DNA of 48,794 bases, taken from positions 16,928-65,721 of the forward strand of contig NZ_NOXT01000112.1 in NCBI RefSeq assembly GCF_002251755.1, read 5' to 3'. Of this stretch, positions 18,711-28,728 are shown one piece after another (the first letter of the stretch is position 1; the number at the start of each line of letters is the position of its first letter). The translations under genes were made by a program, and so were the position numbers. The DNA is from Sandarakinorhabdus cyanobacteriorum (GTDB taxonomy: Bacteria > Pseudomonadota > Alphaproteobacteria > Sphingomonadales > Sphingomonadaceae). The notes beneath the pieces were generated by a model. That model did not search any database and had not been told where the DNA came from. It saw nothing but the letters and a program-made list of their open reading frames with translations.

Positions 18711-19083
18711 CGAGTAGCGCTCCACATGAACTTTCTGCAATGAATAGCGCAAACCATAGGCTTGCACAAGTTTCCCGCCGATGAACAACCGGTCACCTTG
18801 CCACCCAGACAACACGTCACTTGCCCGCACCCGGCCCGATTGGCAAGCAGCCGGCGATGGCCAGTGATGCCCTGCCGCTGGCCGCGCAGGGCTTTTGCCG
18901 TGCAGGGCCTGCCCTACTGTTCGCCCGGCTATGACCCGGCCGACAGGGTGGACGGCCAGCTTTACCGCGATTCCAGTCGACCGCCTGTTGGCGGTGAAGG
19001 CCCAGGCCAAGCGGCAGAGCAGCCTTGACGCCAGCCGAATCGGCCTGTGAGGCGTGTCCAAAGGGCGCGGGGTTCGTCTTTCT
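18711..19083. other. Intergenic region without a recognised gene
   Basis: About 370 bp between the lipoprotein gene and the 3' end of trpS. No frame has a credible start plus protein-like composition. One stem (GCCCTGC / GCAGGGC, 18869-18892, 10-nt loop) is followed by TTTT on the plus strand, but no plus-strand gene lies upstream for it to terminate. The lipoprotein promoter should lie in the first part. Confidence 0.4.
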
Positions 19084-19104
19084 ACGCCGCCAGCTCGGCG
19101 ACGC
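19084..19104 (-). terminator. Possible hairpin terminator after trpS
   Basis: Minus-strand stem GCGTCGCC-GAGCT-GGCGGCGT, 8 bp including two G-U pairs, beginning six bases after the trpS stop. There is no U-tract, so termination is uncertain. Confidence 0.35.
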
Positions 19105-19110
19105 CGGGCC

Positions 19111-20106
19111 TCAGGCGACAAAGCCGACGGCGCGGTGAACCTCGGCCAGCACGGGCTCGGCGATGGCCCGGGCCCGTTCGGCACCGCGGGCACAGATCGC
19201 CTCGATCGCCACATCGTCGTTCTTCAGCTCGTTGAAGCGGCTGGTGATCGGCGCAAGCCTGGTCACCATCACCTCGGCTAGGGCGGGCTTGAAGGCGCCA
19301 AAGCCCTTGCCGCCAAATTCGGCGAGCACATCGGCAATGCTGCGATCGGTGAGCGCGGCCATCAGGTTGACGAGATTGGCCGCTTCCGGCCGGCCGGCAA
19401 GGCCCGCGGCTTCGGAGGGCAAGGCATCGGGATCGGTCTTGGCGCGCTTCACCTTGGCGGCGATGGTGTCGGCATCATCGGTCAGGTTGATGCGGCTCTG
19501 GTCGCTGGGATCGCTCTTGGACATCTTGGACGAACCATCGCGCAGGCTCATCACCCGGGTCGCCGGCCCTTCGATCACCGGTTCGGGCGGCGGGAACAGC
19601 TCCACCCCCATGTCGTTGTTGAACTTGATGGCGATGTCGCGCGCCAGCTCCAGATGCTGCTTCTGGTCTTCACCCACCGGCACATGGGTGGCCTTGTAGG
19701 CCAGGATGTCGGCCGCCTGCAGCACCGGATAGGTGTAGAGGCCGACGGACGCACCCTCGCGGTCCTTGCCGCTCTTTTCCTTGAACTGGGTCATGCGGTT
19801 GAGCCAGCCGACACGGGCGGTGCACATCAGCACCCAGGCCAACTCGGCATGCACGCGCACCCGGCTTTGCGGGAACAGCACGCAGCGTTCGGGATCCAGC
19901 CCGGCCGCGATCAGCGCGGCGGTCATCTCGTGGATGCCGCGCCGCAGGGTGGCGGGATCCTGCGCCACGGTGATGGCGTGCAGATCGACAACCGAAAAGA
20001 TGCACTCATGCGCGTCCTGCATGCGCACCCAGTTGCGGATCGCGCCGAGATAATTGCCGAGATGCAGGTTTCCGGTGGGCTGGATGCCCGAAAAGATGCG
20101 GCTCAT
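19111..20106 (-). CDS. trpS: Tryptophanyl-tRNA synthetase
   Basis: Class I aminoacyl-tRNA synthetase charging tRNA-Trp, 331 residues, the normal bacterial length. The N-terminus [18 protein letters not shown] contains the HIGH equivalent. The KMSKS loop appears as [11 protein letters not shown]. The start overlaps the murJ stop by four bases, so translation is probably coupled. No attenuator-type leader peptide could be sited upstream, since the gene follows murJ directly. Confidence 0.97.
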   Translation of the reverse strand: MSRIFSGIQPTGNLHLGNYLGAIRNWVRMQDAHECIFSVVDLHAITVAQDPATLRRGIHEMTAALIAAGLDPERCVLFPQSRVRVHAELAWVLMCTARVGWLNRMTQFKEKSGKDREGASVGLYTYPVLQAADILAYKATHVPVGEDQKQHLELARDIAIKFNNDMGVELFPPPEPVIEGPATRVMSLRDGSSKMSKSDPSDQSRINLTDDADTIAAKVKRAKTDPDALPSEAAGLAGRPEAANLVNLMAALTDRSIADVLAEFGGKGFGAFKPALAEVMVTRLAPITSRFNELKNDDVAIEAICARGAERARAIAEPVLAEVHRAVGFVA

Positions 20107-21674
20107 GATCGCTTCCGTCGCGCCCTGAGGCAGGCAATAAGGGCAGAAAGGGTGAACAGGCCCAACAGGCGGGCCGCCGCCAGATAGGCCAGGCCGCCCG
20201 CCGATATCAACAGGCCAAGCAGGAGGATCTGGTGCGTGAAGGCCATTTCCGGCGCCACCGCCAGCCAGGGGGCCAGCAGCAGCAGCACGGCCACCATCGC
20301 CGCCGTGGCCAGCACCAGCCGGGGCAGCAGCCGGTGTGCCCGGGCATCAAGCTGGAATTGACCGCGCGTGCGCAGCAGCCACCACAGGGTGAAGGCGTTC
20401 ATCCAGGCCGAAATGGCGGTGCCCACGGCGATACCAACATGGCCCAGCGGCCAGACCAACGCCAGATTGGCGACCAGATTGACCAGCATGGAGGCCAGCG
20501 CCACCCGCACCGGGGTGCGCGTGTCGGCCCGGGCGTGGAAGCCGGGGGTGAGCACCTTGATCAACACATAGGCCGGCAGGCCCAAGGCAAAGCCGGCGAG
20601 CGCGGCGGCGGTGGCGGCGCTGTCGGCCGCACCGAACTGGCCGTGTTCGAACAGCACGCGGATGATGGGCTCGGCCGCCACCACCAGCCCGGCGGCGGCC
20701 GGCAGGGTGAGCAGCAGCACCAGTTCGATGGCGCGGTTCTGCTGGGCAATGGCGCCGGCATCGTCTCCCCCGCCGAGCAGGCGCGACATGGTGGGCAGCA
20801 GCGCGGTGCCAACCCCAATCCCGATGATGCCCAGCGGCAGCTGGTTCAGGCGATCGGCATAATAAAGCCAGCTGACCGCGCCCTCGCCGAGGAAGCGGGC
20901 GGCAAGCGCGGTGGAGATGAGCAGGTTGATCTGCACCGCGCCGGCACCGAGCGCGGCCGGCAGGATCAGCTTCAGCAGCGCCCGCACCTGCGGGGTGACC
21001 CGCGGCCAGCGCAGGCGCAGCGCCACGCCGGCCTTGCTGCACGACCACACCAGCCAGGCCAGCTGCGCGATGCCGCCGATGGTGACACACAAGGCCTGCA
21101 CACGCGCGGCCGCCACATCATCGCTGCCGCCCGACCACAACAGCCCGGCAATCAGCACGATGTTGAGCAGGATCGGCGCCGCGGCATTGACGGCAAAGCG
21201 GCCGACCGAATTCAGCAGCGCCCCCAGCAGGGAGGTGAGGCTGATCAGCATCAGATAGGGGAAGGTGAGCCGGGTGAGATGGACGGTGAGCGCCAGTTTT
21301 TCGGCGCTGGCATCGGGAAAGCCGCCGGTGAGCGACCACACCACCGGGCCGGCGGCCGCCACCATCACCACCGTGAACAGCAACAGCACCGGCAGCAGCA
21401 CCGCCAGCACCTCTTCGGCAAAGGCGCGGGCACCATCCATGCGACCGCCGTCGGCGCCGACCTGGCGGTTGAACATGGGCACGAAGGCCGCCGAGAAGGC
21501 CCCTTCGGCGAACAGGGCGCGGAATAAATTGGGCAGGCGCTGGGCGATCAGAAAGGCATCGGCCGCCATGCCGGCGCCGATCAGCGTCGCCTGCAACACA
21601 TCGCGCACGAACCCGGCAACGCGCGACAGCAGGGTAAGACTGCCGATGGTGGCGGTGGCGCGGAGGAGATTCAT
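20103..21674 (-). CDS. murJ: Lipid II flippase MurJ
   Basis: Polytopic inner-membrane protein of 523 residues that moves lipid II across the membrane for peptidoglycan synthesis (MOP/MVF superfamily). The N-terminal signature [16 protein letters not shown] is characteristic. About 14 hydrophobic segments run through the whole length, with Arg-rich short loops. It is coupled to trpS by ATGA overlap. It is separated from secB by a terminator and an inverted repeat, so it probably has its own promoter. Confidence 0.95.
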   Translation of the reverse strand: MNLLRATATIGSLTLLSRVAGFVRDVLQATLIGAGMAADAFLIAQRLPNLFRALFAEGAFSAAFVPMFNRQVGADGGRMDGARAFAEEVLAVLLPVLLLFTVVMVAAAGPVVWSLTGGFPDASAEKLALTVHLTRLTFPYLMLISLTSLLGALLNSVGRFAVNAAAPILLNIVLIAGLLWSGGSDDVAAARVQALCVTIGGIAQLAWLVWSCSKAGVALRLRWPRVTPQVRALLKLILPAALGAGAVQINLLISTALAARFLGEGAVSWLYYADRLNQLPLGIIGIGVGTALLPTMSRLLGGGDDAGAIAQQNRAIELVLLLTLPAAAGLVVAAEPIIRVLFEHGQFGAADSAATAAALAGFALGLPAYVLIKVLTPGFHARADTRTPVRVALASMLVNLVANLALVWPLGHVGIAVGTAISAWMNAFTLWWLLRTRGQFQLDARAHRLLPRLVLATAAMVAVLLLLAPWLAVAPEMAFTHQILLLGLLISAGGLAYLAAARLLGLFTLSALIACLRARRKRS

Positions 21675-21749
21675 TGCGATGGGGATGGCGGGTTACGGCG
21701 CAAAGCGCAAGGCGTCGCGAGGAAACTGGGTTTGATGGAACATTACCCA

Positions 21750-21823
21750 ACCCGTTCAGGCCGAGCTTGTCGAGGCACGCACCACAGCCGGTCGGTGCCT
21801 CGACAAGCTCGGCATGAGCGGGT
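21750..21823. repeat. Long inverted repeat (dispersed-palindrome type)
   Basis: Perfect 19-bp arms (21760-21778 and 21795-21813; left arm begins GCCGAGCTTGTCGAGG) around a 16-nt loop. They extend outward by a further 10 bp with two mismatches. It lies in the 243-bp gap between murJ and secB. The size and placement suggest a genome-dispersed palindromic element; copies elsewhere cannot be checked here. Confidence 0.75.
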
Positions 21824-21867
21824 TTGGACATTCAACAAGGCACCAATTGACTCTGCCGGCCCTCAAA

Positions 21868-21900
21868 CGAAAACGGGCGGCCCGAAGGCCGCCCGTTTCG
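21868..21900 (-). terminator. Intrinsic terminator after secB
   Basis: Minus-strand stem AAACGGGCGGCC-TTCG-GGCCGCCCGTTT, a perfect 12-bp stem with a UUCG tetraloop, followed by TTCGTTTG. It starts about 20 bases after the secB stop and closes the long ribosomal-secB transcript. Confidence 0.85.
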
Positions 21901-21917
21901 TTCCAGCACCGGCTGGA

Positions 21918-22403
21918 TCAGGCGTTGCCGACCTGGCCCTGCTGCTGCTGCGCCAGATAGAGCGCGCCGAAATCGATCGGATCGAGCATCAGCGGCGGGA
22001 AGCCGCCGTCGCGCACGGCATCGGCAATGATGCGGCGAGCGAACGGGAACAGGATGCGCGGGCCTTCGATGATGCAGAAGGGCTCCAGCGCTTCTTCCGG
22101 CACATTCTGCAGGCCGAACAGGCCGGCATAGACCAGCTCGACCATGAAGGTGGCAGTGCCATCCACATCGGCCTTGGCGCTGATCTTCAGCTCGACTTCA
22201 TAGACATTGTCGGCCGCCTTGCGGGCGTTGACGCCAACATTCACGTCGATGCGCGGCTGCGCCTGCAGCTGCAGGCTGTTCGGCGCGTTGGGATTCTCGA
22301 AGGACAGATCCTTCACATATTGGGTGATGATCGCCACTTGGGGCATCGGCTCGTCCATGAAGCCGTTGCCTTCGTTGGCGCCCAGATCGATCTCGTCAGC
22401 CAT
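21918..22403 (-). CDS. secB: Protein-export chaperone SecB
   Basis: Tetrameric cytosolic chaperone that keeps preproteins unfolded and hands them to SecA. 161 residues. The family core is evident: QYVKDLSFENPNAP, then EVELKISAKADVDG and EEALEPFCIIEGPRILFPFAR, with LMLDPIDFGALY at the end. It starts 24 bp after rplQ on the same strand, so it is probably the last gene of the ribosomal transcript. This puts it in one transcription unit with secY. Confidence 0.96.
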   Translation of the reverse strand: MADEIDLGANEGNGFMDEPMPQVAIITQYVKDLSFENPNAPNSLQLQAQPRIDVNVGVNARKAADNVYEVELKISAKADVDGTATFMVELVYAGLFGLQNVPEEALEPFCIIEGPRILFPFARRIIADAVRDGGFPPLMLDPIDFGALYLAQQQQGQVGNA

Positions 22404-22427
22404 CGGGCCTGTCCTTGCAGTATGGGC

Positions 22428-22838
22428 TTATTCGTCGTCGCCGGTGATGACCGGGCCGCTGTCCTGGCCCTTGGCCGACACGTCACGATCGACGAATTCG
22501 ACGATGGCCATCGGCGTGGCGTCCGAACGGCGGATGCCGGCCTTCAGCACGCGGACATAACCGCCCTGGCGGTCGGCATAGCGGGCAGCCAGCACGTCAA
22601 ACAGCTTGGCGAGCTGGGCTTCATCGCCCGTGCGGGCCATGGCGAGGCGGCGGTTGGACAGGCCACCATGCTTGGCCAGCGTCACCAGCTTTTCGACATA
22701 GGGGCGCAGTTCCTTGGCCTTGGGCAGCGTGGTCTTGATCTGCTCATGCTTGATCAGGCTGGCGGCCATGTTCTTCAGCATGGCAATGCGGTGGGCCGAG
22801 GTGCGGCCGAGTTTGCGATGGGCAACGCCGTGGCGCAT
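22428..22838 (-). CDS. rplQ: 50S ribosomal protein L17
   Basis: Large-subunit protein near the exit tunnel, 136 residues. The N-terminus [17 protein letters not shown] is the family signature. The C-terminus extends with an acidic tail ([17 protein letters not shown]). Last ribosomal protein gene of the block, separated from rpoA by a 124-bp gap holding a strong hairpin. Confidence 0.97.
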   Translation of the reverse strand: MRHGVAHRKLGRTSAHRIAMLKNMAASLIKHEQIKTTLPKAKELRPYVEKLVTLAKHGGLSNRRLAMARTGDEAQLAKLFDVLAARYADRQGGYVRVLKAGIRRSDATPMAIVEFVDRDVSAKGQDSGPVITGDDE

Positions 22839-22922
22839 GGGTCTTCACTCCGTTCGTTCGGGGGCCGTATCAGGTACCCCGGACCAGGCTGAGAAAAGGG
22901 GTCAGCCAGATGCCCCTGCCAA

Positions 22923-22956
22923 CGCGGCGGGCTGGCCACAGGGCCAACCCGCCGCG
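22923..22956 (-). other. Intercistronic hairpin between rpoA and rplQ
   Basis: Stem CGCGGCGGG / CCCGCCGCG continued, across one G-U pair on the minus strand, by TGGCC / GGCCA, with a 4-nt loop. It starts six bases after the rpoA stop and has no U-tract. Likely an mRNA-processing or stability element. Confidence 0.55.
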
Positions 22957-22962
22957 CAGGAC

Positions 22963-24015
22963 TCAAAATTCCTGCTCGAGCTTCTTCGCCATCTCTTCGA
23001 TGTTTTCCGGCGGCCAACCGGCAATCTCCATGCCGAGGCGCAGGCCCATGTGCGAGAGGACTTCCTTGATCTCGTTCAGCGACTTGCGGCCGAAGTTCGG
23101 CGTGCGCAGCATCTCGCTCTCGGTCTTCTGCACCAGATCGCCGATGTAGATGATGTTGTCGTTCTTCAGGCAGTTGGCCGAACGCACCGACAATTCCAGC
23201 TCGTCCACCTTCTTGAGCAGGTAGCGGTTGATGCTGGCGCTGTCGTCCACTTCCACGGCGCCACCGGCGGCGGCGGCATGGGCCACCGGCGCGGCCACGG
23301 CCGCATCCTCGAAGTTCACGAACAGCTGCAGCTGGTCCTGCAGGATCTTTGCGGCATAGGCCAACGCGTCTTCCGGCGTCAGGCTGCCATCGGTTTCCAC
23401 CGTGATGGTCAGCTTGTCATAATCCAGTTCCTGGCCAACGCGGGTGTTGTCCACCTTGTAGCTCACCTGGCGCACCGGCGAGAACAGCGCGTCAACCGGG
23501 ATCAGGCCGATGGGGGCATCGGCCGGACGGTTGGCACTGGCCGGGACATAGCCCTTGCCGGTTTCCACCGTCAGTTCCATGTTCAGCGTGGCGCCGGCAT
23601 CAAGGTTGCAGATCACCAGATCCTTGTTCATCACCTCCATGTCGCCGGTGACGGCGATCTGGCCGGCGGTGACCGGGCCGGGGCCGGTGGCGTTCAGATA
23701 AACGCGCTTGGCCCCGTCACCCGCCATGCGGATGCCGATCTGCTTGATGTTCAGCACGATGTCGGTGACGTCTTCACGCACGCCCGGCAGGCTGGAGAAT
23801 TCGTGCAGCGCACCGTCCATCTTGATGGCGGTGACCGCGGCGCCCTGCAGCGAGGACAGCAGCACGCGGCGCAGGGCGTTGCCCAGCGTCAGGCCAAAGC
23901 CACGCTCCAGCGGTTCGGCGATGAACGCCGCCTTCTGCTTGCCGTCACCGCTGGGGCGCTGCTCCAGACGGTTCGGCTTCTTGAGTTCGGTCCAGTTCTT
24001 GGCGATGACTGCCAC
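22963..24015 (-). CDS. rpoA: DNA-directed RNA polymerase subunit alpha
   Basis: Core polymerase subunit, 350 residues. The N-terminal assembly domain contains [15 protein letters not shown]. The C-terminal domain contacts UP elements and activators ([20 protein letters not shown], then [12 protein letters not shown]). Two GTG codons three codons apart could start it; the inner one (VAVIAKNW) is chosen because GAGG lies eight bases upstream. The linker between domains is Ala/Val-rich ([17 protein letters not shown]). Confidence 0.96.
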   Translation of the reverse strand: MAVIAKNWTELKKPNRLEQRPSGDGKQKAAFIAEPLERGFGLTLGNALRRVLLSSLQGAAVTAIKMDGALHEFSSLPGVREDVTDIVLNIKQIGIRMAGDGAKRVYLNATGPGPVTAGQIAVTGDMEVMNKDLVICNLDAGATLNMELTVETGKGYVPASANRPADAPIGLIPVDALFSPVRQVSYKVDNTRVGQELDYDKLTITVETDGSLTPEDALAYAAKILQDQLQLFVNFEDAAVAAPVAHAAAAGGAVEVDDSASINRYLLKKVDELELSVRSANCLKNDNIIYIGDLVQKTESEMLRTPNFGRKSLNEIKEVLSHMGLRLGMEIAGWPPENIEEMAKKLEQEF

Positions 24016-24127
24016 GGGGTTCACCTCGATTGTGGGAGGAGCAGATCGTCACCTGCCCGTCCCGTTGGACGATGAAAGTCTTGCACGCTGGGAGCCACCA
24101 ACGGAGCCCGGCGCCAGGGCAGACAGA

Positions 24128-24517
24128 TCAGACGCGACGACGCTTGGGCGGGCGCACGCCATTGTGGGGGATCGGGGTCACGTCGCGGATGGCGGTGATC
24201 ACGAAGCCCACGGCCTGCAGCGCGCGCAGGGCCGATTCACGGCCCGAACCGGGGCCGCGCACTTCCACTTCCAGGGTGCGCACGCCATGTTCGGCGGCCT
24301 TCTTGCCGGCGTCTTCGGCAGCCATCTGCGCCGCGAACGGCGTCGACTTGCGGCTGCCCTTGAAGCCCATGGTGCCAGCCGACGACCAGGCAATGGCGTT
24401 GCCCTGCGCATCGGTGATGGTGATCATGGTGTTGTTGAAGCTGGCGTTCACGTGCGCGACGCCAGAGGTGATGTTCTTGCGCTCCCTGCGCTTGATGCGA
24501 GCAACTTCGCGAGCCAT
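24128..24517 (-). CDS. rpsK: 30S ribosomal protein S11
   Basis: Platform protein of the small subunit, 129 residues. The core is typical: [34 protein letters not shown] and the C-terminal [13 protein letters not shown] 112-bp gap separates it from rpoA; only weak inverted repeats were found there. Confidence 0.97.
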   Translation of the reverse strand: MAREVARIKRRERKNITSGVAHVNASFNNTMITITDAQGNAIAWSSAGTMGFKGSRKSTPFAAQMAAEDAGKKAAEHGVRTLEVEVRGPGSGRESALRALQAVGFVITAIRDVTPIPHNGVRPPKRRRV

Positions 24518-24568
24518 TTTGAAAAATCCTTAAGCCTGATGTGGGGAAGAAGAGCGGCGGTGACGCGC

Positions 24569-24937
24569 TTACTTCTTCTTGCCGGCGATCGGCTTGGCCT
24601 TGCCCTTGCGGGTGCGGGCGTTGGTGTGCGTGCGCTGGCCGCGGACCGGCAGGCCCTTGCGGTGACGCAGGCCGCGATAGCAGGCCAGGTCCATCAGGCG
24701 CTTGATGTTCATGGCGTTCTGGCGGCGCAGATCGCCTTCCACGGTCAGTTCGCGGTCGATCTTTTCACGGATCAACAGGATCTCGGCGTCGGTCAGGTCC
24801 TGCACCCGGCGCTCCGGCGGGAAGCCGAGTTCGGCCGCCAGGCGGCTGGCGGTGGTGCGGCCGATGCCGTGGATGTAGGTGAGCGCGATCTCAACGCGCT
24901 TGTTGGTCGGGATGTTGACACCCGCAATACGTGCCAC
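24569..24937 (-). CDS. rpsM: 30S ribosomal protein S13
   Basis: Head protein of the small subunit contacting the P-site tRNA and the L5 bridge. Start is GTG at [10 protein letters not shown], with AAGGA eight bases upstream, giving the standard 122 residues; a 13-codon upstream extension is unlike the family. The C-terminus [17 protein letters not shown] is intact. Confidence 0.96.
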   Translation of the reverse strand: MARIAGVNIPTNKRVEIALTYIHGIGRTTASRLAAELGFPPERRVQDLTDAEILLIREKIDRELTVEGDLRRQNAMNIKRLMDLACYRGLRHRKGLPVRGQRTHTNARTRKGKAKPIAGKKK

Positions 24938-25105
24938 AGTCGTTATCCTTTCATGCTCCACGGCGGCCCTGGGCAAGATGCCACCATCTCAAAGCAATAT
25001 GCCGGCCACCCCAGAACGGGCCGCCAGTTCGTCATCCGATGGAACGGAAGAGAGGCGGTTAGACGCGAGTCGCGCAGAAGTCAAGCCGGCAACAAGCGGA
25101 GTCAA

Positions 25106-25753
25106 TCAGGCGTTAAGGATCGAGTCGATCGCCGCGGCCACATCATCCATGCTGGCCATGCCATCGATGCGCGACACAATGCCCCGGCCTTCATAATGCG
25201 GAATGATCGGCGCCGTCTTGGCGCGATATTCCGCCATGCGCTGGCGCACGGTCTCGGCATTGTCATCCGGACGACGCTTGAACTGGGTGCTGCCACACAC
25301 ATCACACACGCCGGCCGTCTTGGGCTGCTTGAAATGATCGTGATAGCCTTCGCCGCAGTTGCCGCAGGTGAAGCGGCCGGTGATGCGTTCCACCAGCGCG
25401 TCCTCGTCCACCACCAGTTCGATGACATGGTGAATGGCCAGGCCCTTCTCGGCCAGCATCGCGTCAAGCGCATGGGCCTGCACATCGGTGCGCGGATAGC
25501 CATCCAGGATGAAACCGGCACGGGCGTCATCATGGTCAAGCCGTTCCGACAGGATGCCGTTGACGATCTCGTCAGAGACGAGACCGCCGGACGCCATCAC
25601 CGCCTTGGCGGCGAGCCCGACTGGGGTGCCGGCCGCGACCGCGGCGCGCAGCATGTCACCGGTTGAAAGCTGCACCATGCCGCGCTCCTTGACGAGGCGG
25701 CTGGCCTGGGTGCCCTTGCCCGCCCCCGGCGGACCCAGCAGGATCAGATTCAA
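25106..25753 (-). CDS. adk: Adenylate kinase with four-cysteine LID
   Basis: Interconverts ATP + AMP and 2 ADP. 215 residues. The P-loop is GPPGAGKGT (residues 7-15). The AMP-binding and LID segments are intact (LDGYPRT near residue 84). The LID carries Cys130, Cys133, Cys150 and Cys153, spaced as a structural zinc site (CGNC and CDVC). Its start overlaps the secY stop by four bases. A 168-bp gap follows, with a long-range 8-bp complementarity (GGCGGCCC / GGGCCGCC). Confidence 0.96.
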   Translation of the reverse strand: MNLILLGPPGAGKGTQASRLVKERGMVQLSTGDMLRAAVAAGTPVGLAAKAVMASGGLVSDEIVNGILSERLDHDDARAGFILDGYPRTDVQAHALDAMLAEKGLAIHHVIELVVDEDALVERITGRFTCGNCGEGYHDHFKQPKTAGVCDVCGSTQFKRRPDDNAETVRQRMAEYRAKTAPIIPHYEGRGIVSRIDGMASMDDVAAAIDSILNA

Positions 25754-27102
25754 CGGCGGTTCCCCCTCAACTTGGACTTCTTGATCAGGCCCTCATACTG
25801 GTGGGCCAGCATGTGGCTCTGGATCTGGGCCACGGTGTCCATGGTGACATTGACCACGATCAGCAGGCTAGTCCCACCAAAGTAGAAGGGCACCTTCAGC
25901 TGGCTGATCATGAACTCCGGCAGCAGGCAGATCACCACCAGATAGGCCGCGCCGATCACCGTGAGCCGCGTGAGCACATAGTCCAGATATTCCGACGTGC
26001 GGGTGCCGGGCCGGATACCGGGCACGAAGCCACCATATTTCTTCAGATTCTCCGCCGTTTCGTCCGGGTTGAACACCACGGCGGTGTAAAAGAAGCTGAA
26101 GAACACGATGCCGGCAGCATAAAGGAACATGTAGAGCGGAGCGCCGTGCTGCAGCGCGGTCGTCACCGTCGTCAACCATTCCGGCATGTTGCCCTGCTGG
26201 CTGAAGAACTGCGCCACCGTCAGCGGCATCAGCAGCAGCGAGCTGGCAAAGATCGGCGGGATGACGCCCGAGGTGTTGATCTTCAGCGGCAGGAAGCTGG
26301 AATCGCCCTGGAACATGCGATTGCCCATCTGGCGCTTGGGATACTGGATCAGGATCTTGCGCTGGGCGCGTTCCATCACGCAGATGCCGGCGATCGTCGC
26401 CAGGGCCACCACCGTGACCAGCAGCACGAAGCCCGCCGAAATCGCGCCGGTGCGGCCCTGTTCGAACAACGTGCCCATCGCCGATGGGAGCTGCGCCACG
26501 ATGCCGGCCATGATGATCAGCGAAATGCCGTTGCCGATGCCGCGGCTGGTGATCTGCTCACCCAGCCACATCAGGAACATGGTGCCGCCCAGAAGCGAGA
26601 TCACGGTGGAAATGCGGAAGAACATGCCGGGATCGAGCACGGCCGACGCGCCCGAACCGGCGCCCCAGCTTTCCAGGCCGACCGCGATGCCATAGCCCTG
26701 CAGGATGGTCAGGAACACCGTGCCATAGCGTGTGTACTGGTTCAGCGTCTTGCGGCCCGCCTCGCCTTCCTTCTTCAGCGTCATGAAGCTGGGAATCAGG
26801 CTGGTCAGCAGCTGCACCACGATCGAAGCGGTGATGTAGGGCGTGATGCCGAGCGCAATCAGGCTCATGCGCTCCAGCGCGCCGCCGGAGAACATGTTGA
26901 AGAAATCCAGCACGCCGCCGCGGGTCTGGTTGAACAGGCTGTTCAGCGCCAGCGGATCAATGCCGGGCAGCGGCACGAAGCTGACAAGACGGAACACGAT
27001 CAGGGCCCCGAGCGTGAACCAGATGCGGTTCTTCAGCTCGGTGGCCTTGCTGAAATTCGCGAACGACAAGCTCGCGGCCATTTGGTCGGCGGCAGACGCC
27101 AT
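25750..27102 (-). CDS. secY: Preprotein translocase subunit SecY
   Basis: Channel subunit of the Sec translocon, 450 residues and about ten membrane segments. Typical stretches are FVPLPGIDPLAL near the N-terminus, GITPYITASIVVQLL, and the GFVPGIRPG loop on the cytosolic side. It is coupled to adk by ATGA overlap. It is preceded by a 111-bp gap with a strong hairpin downstream of rplO. Confidence 0.97.
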   Translation of the reverse strand: MASAADQMAASLSFANFSKATELKNRIWFTLGALIVFRLVSFVPLPGIDPLALNSLFNQTRGGVLDFFNMFSGGALERMSLIALGITPYITASIVVQLLTSLIPSFMTLKKEGEAGRKTLNQYTRYGTVFLTILQGYGIAVGLESWGAGSGASAVLDPGMFFRISTVISLLGGTMFLMWLGEQITSRGIGNGISLIIMAGIVAQLPSAMGTLFEQGRTGAISAGFVLLVTVVALATIAGICVMERAQRKILIQYPKRQMGNRMFQGDSSFLPLKINTSGVIPPIFASSLLLMPLTVAQFFSQQGNMPEWLTTVTTALQHGAPLYMFLYAAGIVFFSFFYTAVVFNPDETAENLKKYGGFVPGIRPGTRTSEYLDYVLTRLTVIGAAYLVVICLLPEFMISQLKVPFYFGGTSLLIVVNVTMDTVAQIQSHMLAHQYEGLIKKSKLRGNRR

Positions 27103-27136
27103 TGATCCCTACCCGATCATTCTGGTGCGTTGAAAC

Positions 27137-27186
27137 GGCAAACGCCGCGTGTCCGTCCCATGTAGGCGACACGCGGCGCTTTTGCC
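27137..27186 (-). other. Intercistronic hairpin between rplO and secY
   Basis: Stem of 11 bp (arm CGCCGCGTGTC at 27143-27153, pairing with 27168-27178). Six more pairs (GGCAAA / TTTGCC) continue across a two-base bulge, with a 14-nt loop. It starts 27 bases after the rplO stop and has no U-tract. It may tune secY expression relative to the ribosomal genes. Confidence 0.6.
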
Positions 27187-27213
27187 ATGGGTCTGATTGA
27201 CCCGGGCCGAAAC

Positions 27214-27759
27214 TTACTTGGGAGCCTTGGCCGCACGGGCAGCGGCACGGGCGGCCTTCTGCTCCTCGCGGCTCAGCGGCGCCGGGGCCGGGGCAGGCAG
27301 TTCGATCGAACCACCGGCGGCTTCCACGGCAGCGTTGGCCGTGGCCGAGGCACCGGCCAGCTTCAGCGTCACCTTGGCGGTGAGTTCGCCAACGCCGAGC
27401 AGGCGCACGCCGTCACGGGCGTTGGTGATGATCTTGGCAGCCACCAGCGCATCGGCATCGATCAGGCTGCCGGCATCCAGGCGGCCGGCGTCGATGGCCG
27501 ACTGCAGGGTGCCCAGGTTCAACACGGCATAATCCTTGCGGAAGATGTTGTTGAAGCCACGCTTGGGCAGGCGCATGTGCAGCGGCATCTGGCCGCCTTC
27601 AAAGCCGTTGATGGCAACGCCCGAACGGCTGGTCTGGCCCTTCTGGCCGCGACCGGCGGTCTTGCCCACGCCGGAACCGATGCCGCGGCCAACGCGCACG
27701 CGCTTCTTGCGGGCACCGGGATTGTCGTGAAGATCGTTGAGCTTGGTCATGTTTTGCAC
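27214..27759 (-). CDS. rplO: 50S ribosomal protein L15 with extended C-terminus
   Basis: 181 residues, longer than the usual 145-160. The family core is present ([20 protein letters not shown]-type N-terminus, here [17 protein letters not shown]). The last 30 or so residues form a Pro/Ala stretch ([10 protein letters not shown]) and a basic Ala-rich tail ([17 protein letters not shown]). The tail is probably a helix on the ribosome surface. Confidence 0.95.
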   Translation of the reverse strand: MQNMTKLNDLHDNPGARKKRVRVGRGIGSGVGKTAGRGQKGQTSRSGVAINGFEGGQMPLHMRLPKRGFNNIFRKDYAVLNLGTLQSAIDAGRLDAGSLIDADALVAAKIITNARDGVRLLGVGELTAKVTLKLAGASATANAAVEAAGGSIELPAPAPAPLSREEQKAARAAARAAKAPK

Positions 27760-27788
27760 TCGCTTTCGCTGTCGCGCTTGAAAATGGG

Positions 27789-27834
27789 TCCGGCCCGCCG
27801 GCGCCGCCCATCAGGGCCGCACCGACGGGCCGGA
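27789..27834 (-). other. Intercistronic hairpin between rpmD and rplO
   Basis: Perfect 9-bp arms TCCGGCCCG / CGGGCCGGA enclosing a 28-nt loop that has smaller internal complementarity. It starts seven bases after the rpmD stop, in the 82-bp gap before rplO. Confidence 0.5.
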
Positions 27835-27841
27835 ACATGCG

Positions 27842-28024
27842 TCAGGCCAGTTCCTCGACCTTCACAAGATGCGCAACCTTGGCGATCATGCCACGCACTT
27901 CCGGCGTGTCAGTGTGCTCGCGGCTGCGGTGCAGCTTGTTCAGGCCCAGGCCGATCAGGTTCTTTTCCTGGTTCGGGGCGCGGCGGATCGGCGAACCGAT
28001 CTGGGTGACTTTCAGCTTGGCCAT
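27842..28024 (-). CDS. rpmD: 50S ribosomal protein L30
   Basis: 60 residues, standard size. The motif [20 protein letters not shown] and the C-terminal [12 protein letters not shown] are characteristic. Start at [10 protein letters not shown]; the longer in-frame extension overlaps rpsE and is rejected. It lies 10 bp after rpsE. Confidence 0.96.
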   Translation of the reverse strand: MAKLKVTQIGSPIRRAPNQEKNLIGLGLNKLHRSREHTDTPEVRGMIAKVAHLVKVEELA

Positions 28025-28034
28025 GGTGTCCTCC

Positions 28035-28727
28035 TCACGCCACCGCTTCGGCGTCGGCTTCGGCCACCTTGGCCGAAATGTCGCCACGGCGCGCCAGCAG
28101 ATCAGCCACCTTCTTGCCGCGGCGCTGGGCCACGCTCTTGGGGCTGACCTGGCCGGTGAGGGCCGCAAAGGTCGCGCGGATCATGTTGTACGGGTTGTTG
28201 GTGCCCACCGACTTGGTGACCACGTCGGCAACGCCGAGCGCTTCGAACACGGCGCGCATCGGACCACCGGCGATGATGCCGGTGCCCTGCGTGGCCGAGC
28301 GGACATAGACCTTGCCCGCGCCGAAATGGCCGAAGCCATCATGGTGCATGGTGCGGCCATCGCGCAGCGGCACGCGGATCATCGCCTTCTTGGCAGCGGC
28401 CGTCGCCTTGGCGATGGCTTCCGGCACCTCGCGGGCCTTGCCATGGCCGAAGCCAACGCGGCCCTTGCCGTCGCCAACCACGACCAGCGCGGCAAAACCG
28501 AAGCGCTTGCCGCCCTTCACGGTCTTGGAGACGCGGTTGATGTGGACGAGCTTTTCGATCAGCTCTTCACCGGCGGGTTCACCGCTGGCTTCGCGGCCAC
28601 GGCGCTGGCCGCGCTCACCGCGCTCGCCACCACCACGACGGTCATTGCCACCACGACCGCGACCGCGGCCACGGCCCCGGCCTTCGCCTTCCGGCGCAGC
28701 GCCGGCAACTTCGATCTCTTCGCTCAT
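28035..28727 (-). CDS. rpsE: 30S ribosomal protein S5 with Arg/Gly-rich N-terminus
   Basis: 230 residues, against about 165 in E. coli. The extra length is mainly an N-terminal low-complexity region (residues about 17-46, for example [18 protein letters not shown]), which is disordered and basic. The conserved part follows ([48 protein letters not shown]). Start at MSEEIEVAG, with GGAG upstream, one base after the rplR stop. Confidence 0.95.
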   Translation of the reverse strand: MSEEIEVAGAAPEGEGRGRGRGRGRGGNDRRGGGERGERGQRRGREASGEPAGEELIEKLVHINRVSKTVKGGKRFGFAALVVVGDGKGRVGFGHGKAREVPEAIAKATAAAKKAMIRVPLRDGRTMHHDGFGHFGAGKVYVRSATQGTGIIAGGPMRAVFEALGVADVVTKSVGTNNPYNMIRATFAALTGQVSPKSVAQRRGKKVADLLARRGDISAKVAEADAEAVA

Positions 28728-28728
28728 A

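Noticed and set aside
18869-18896. Plus-strand hairpin followed by TTTT
   Set aside because: No plus-strand gene upstream for it to serve; likely chance in GC-rich DNA.
18762-19028. 88-residue plus-strand frame in the trpS-lipoprotein gap
   Set aside because: Pro/Arg-rich translation without start signals or similarity.
24938-25105. Possible separate small gene between rpsM and adk
   Set aside because: No frame with start, ribosome site and protein-like composition; in particular no rpmJ or infA, which often lie near here in other bacteria.
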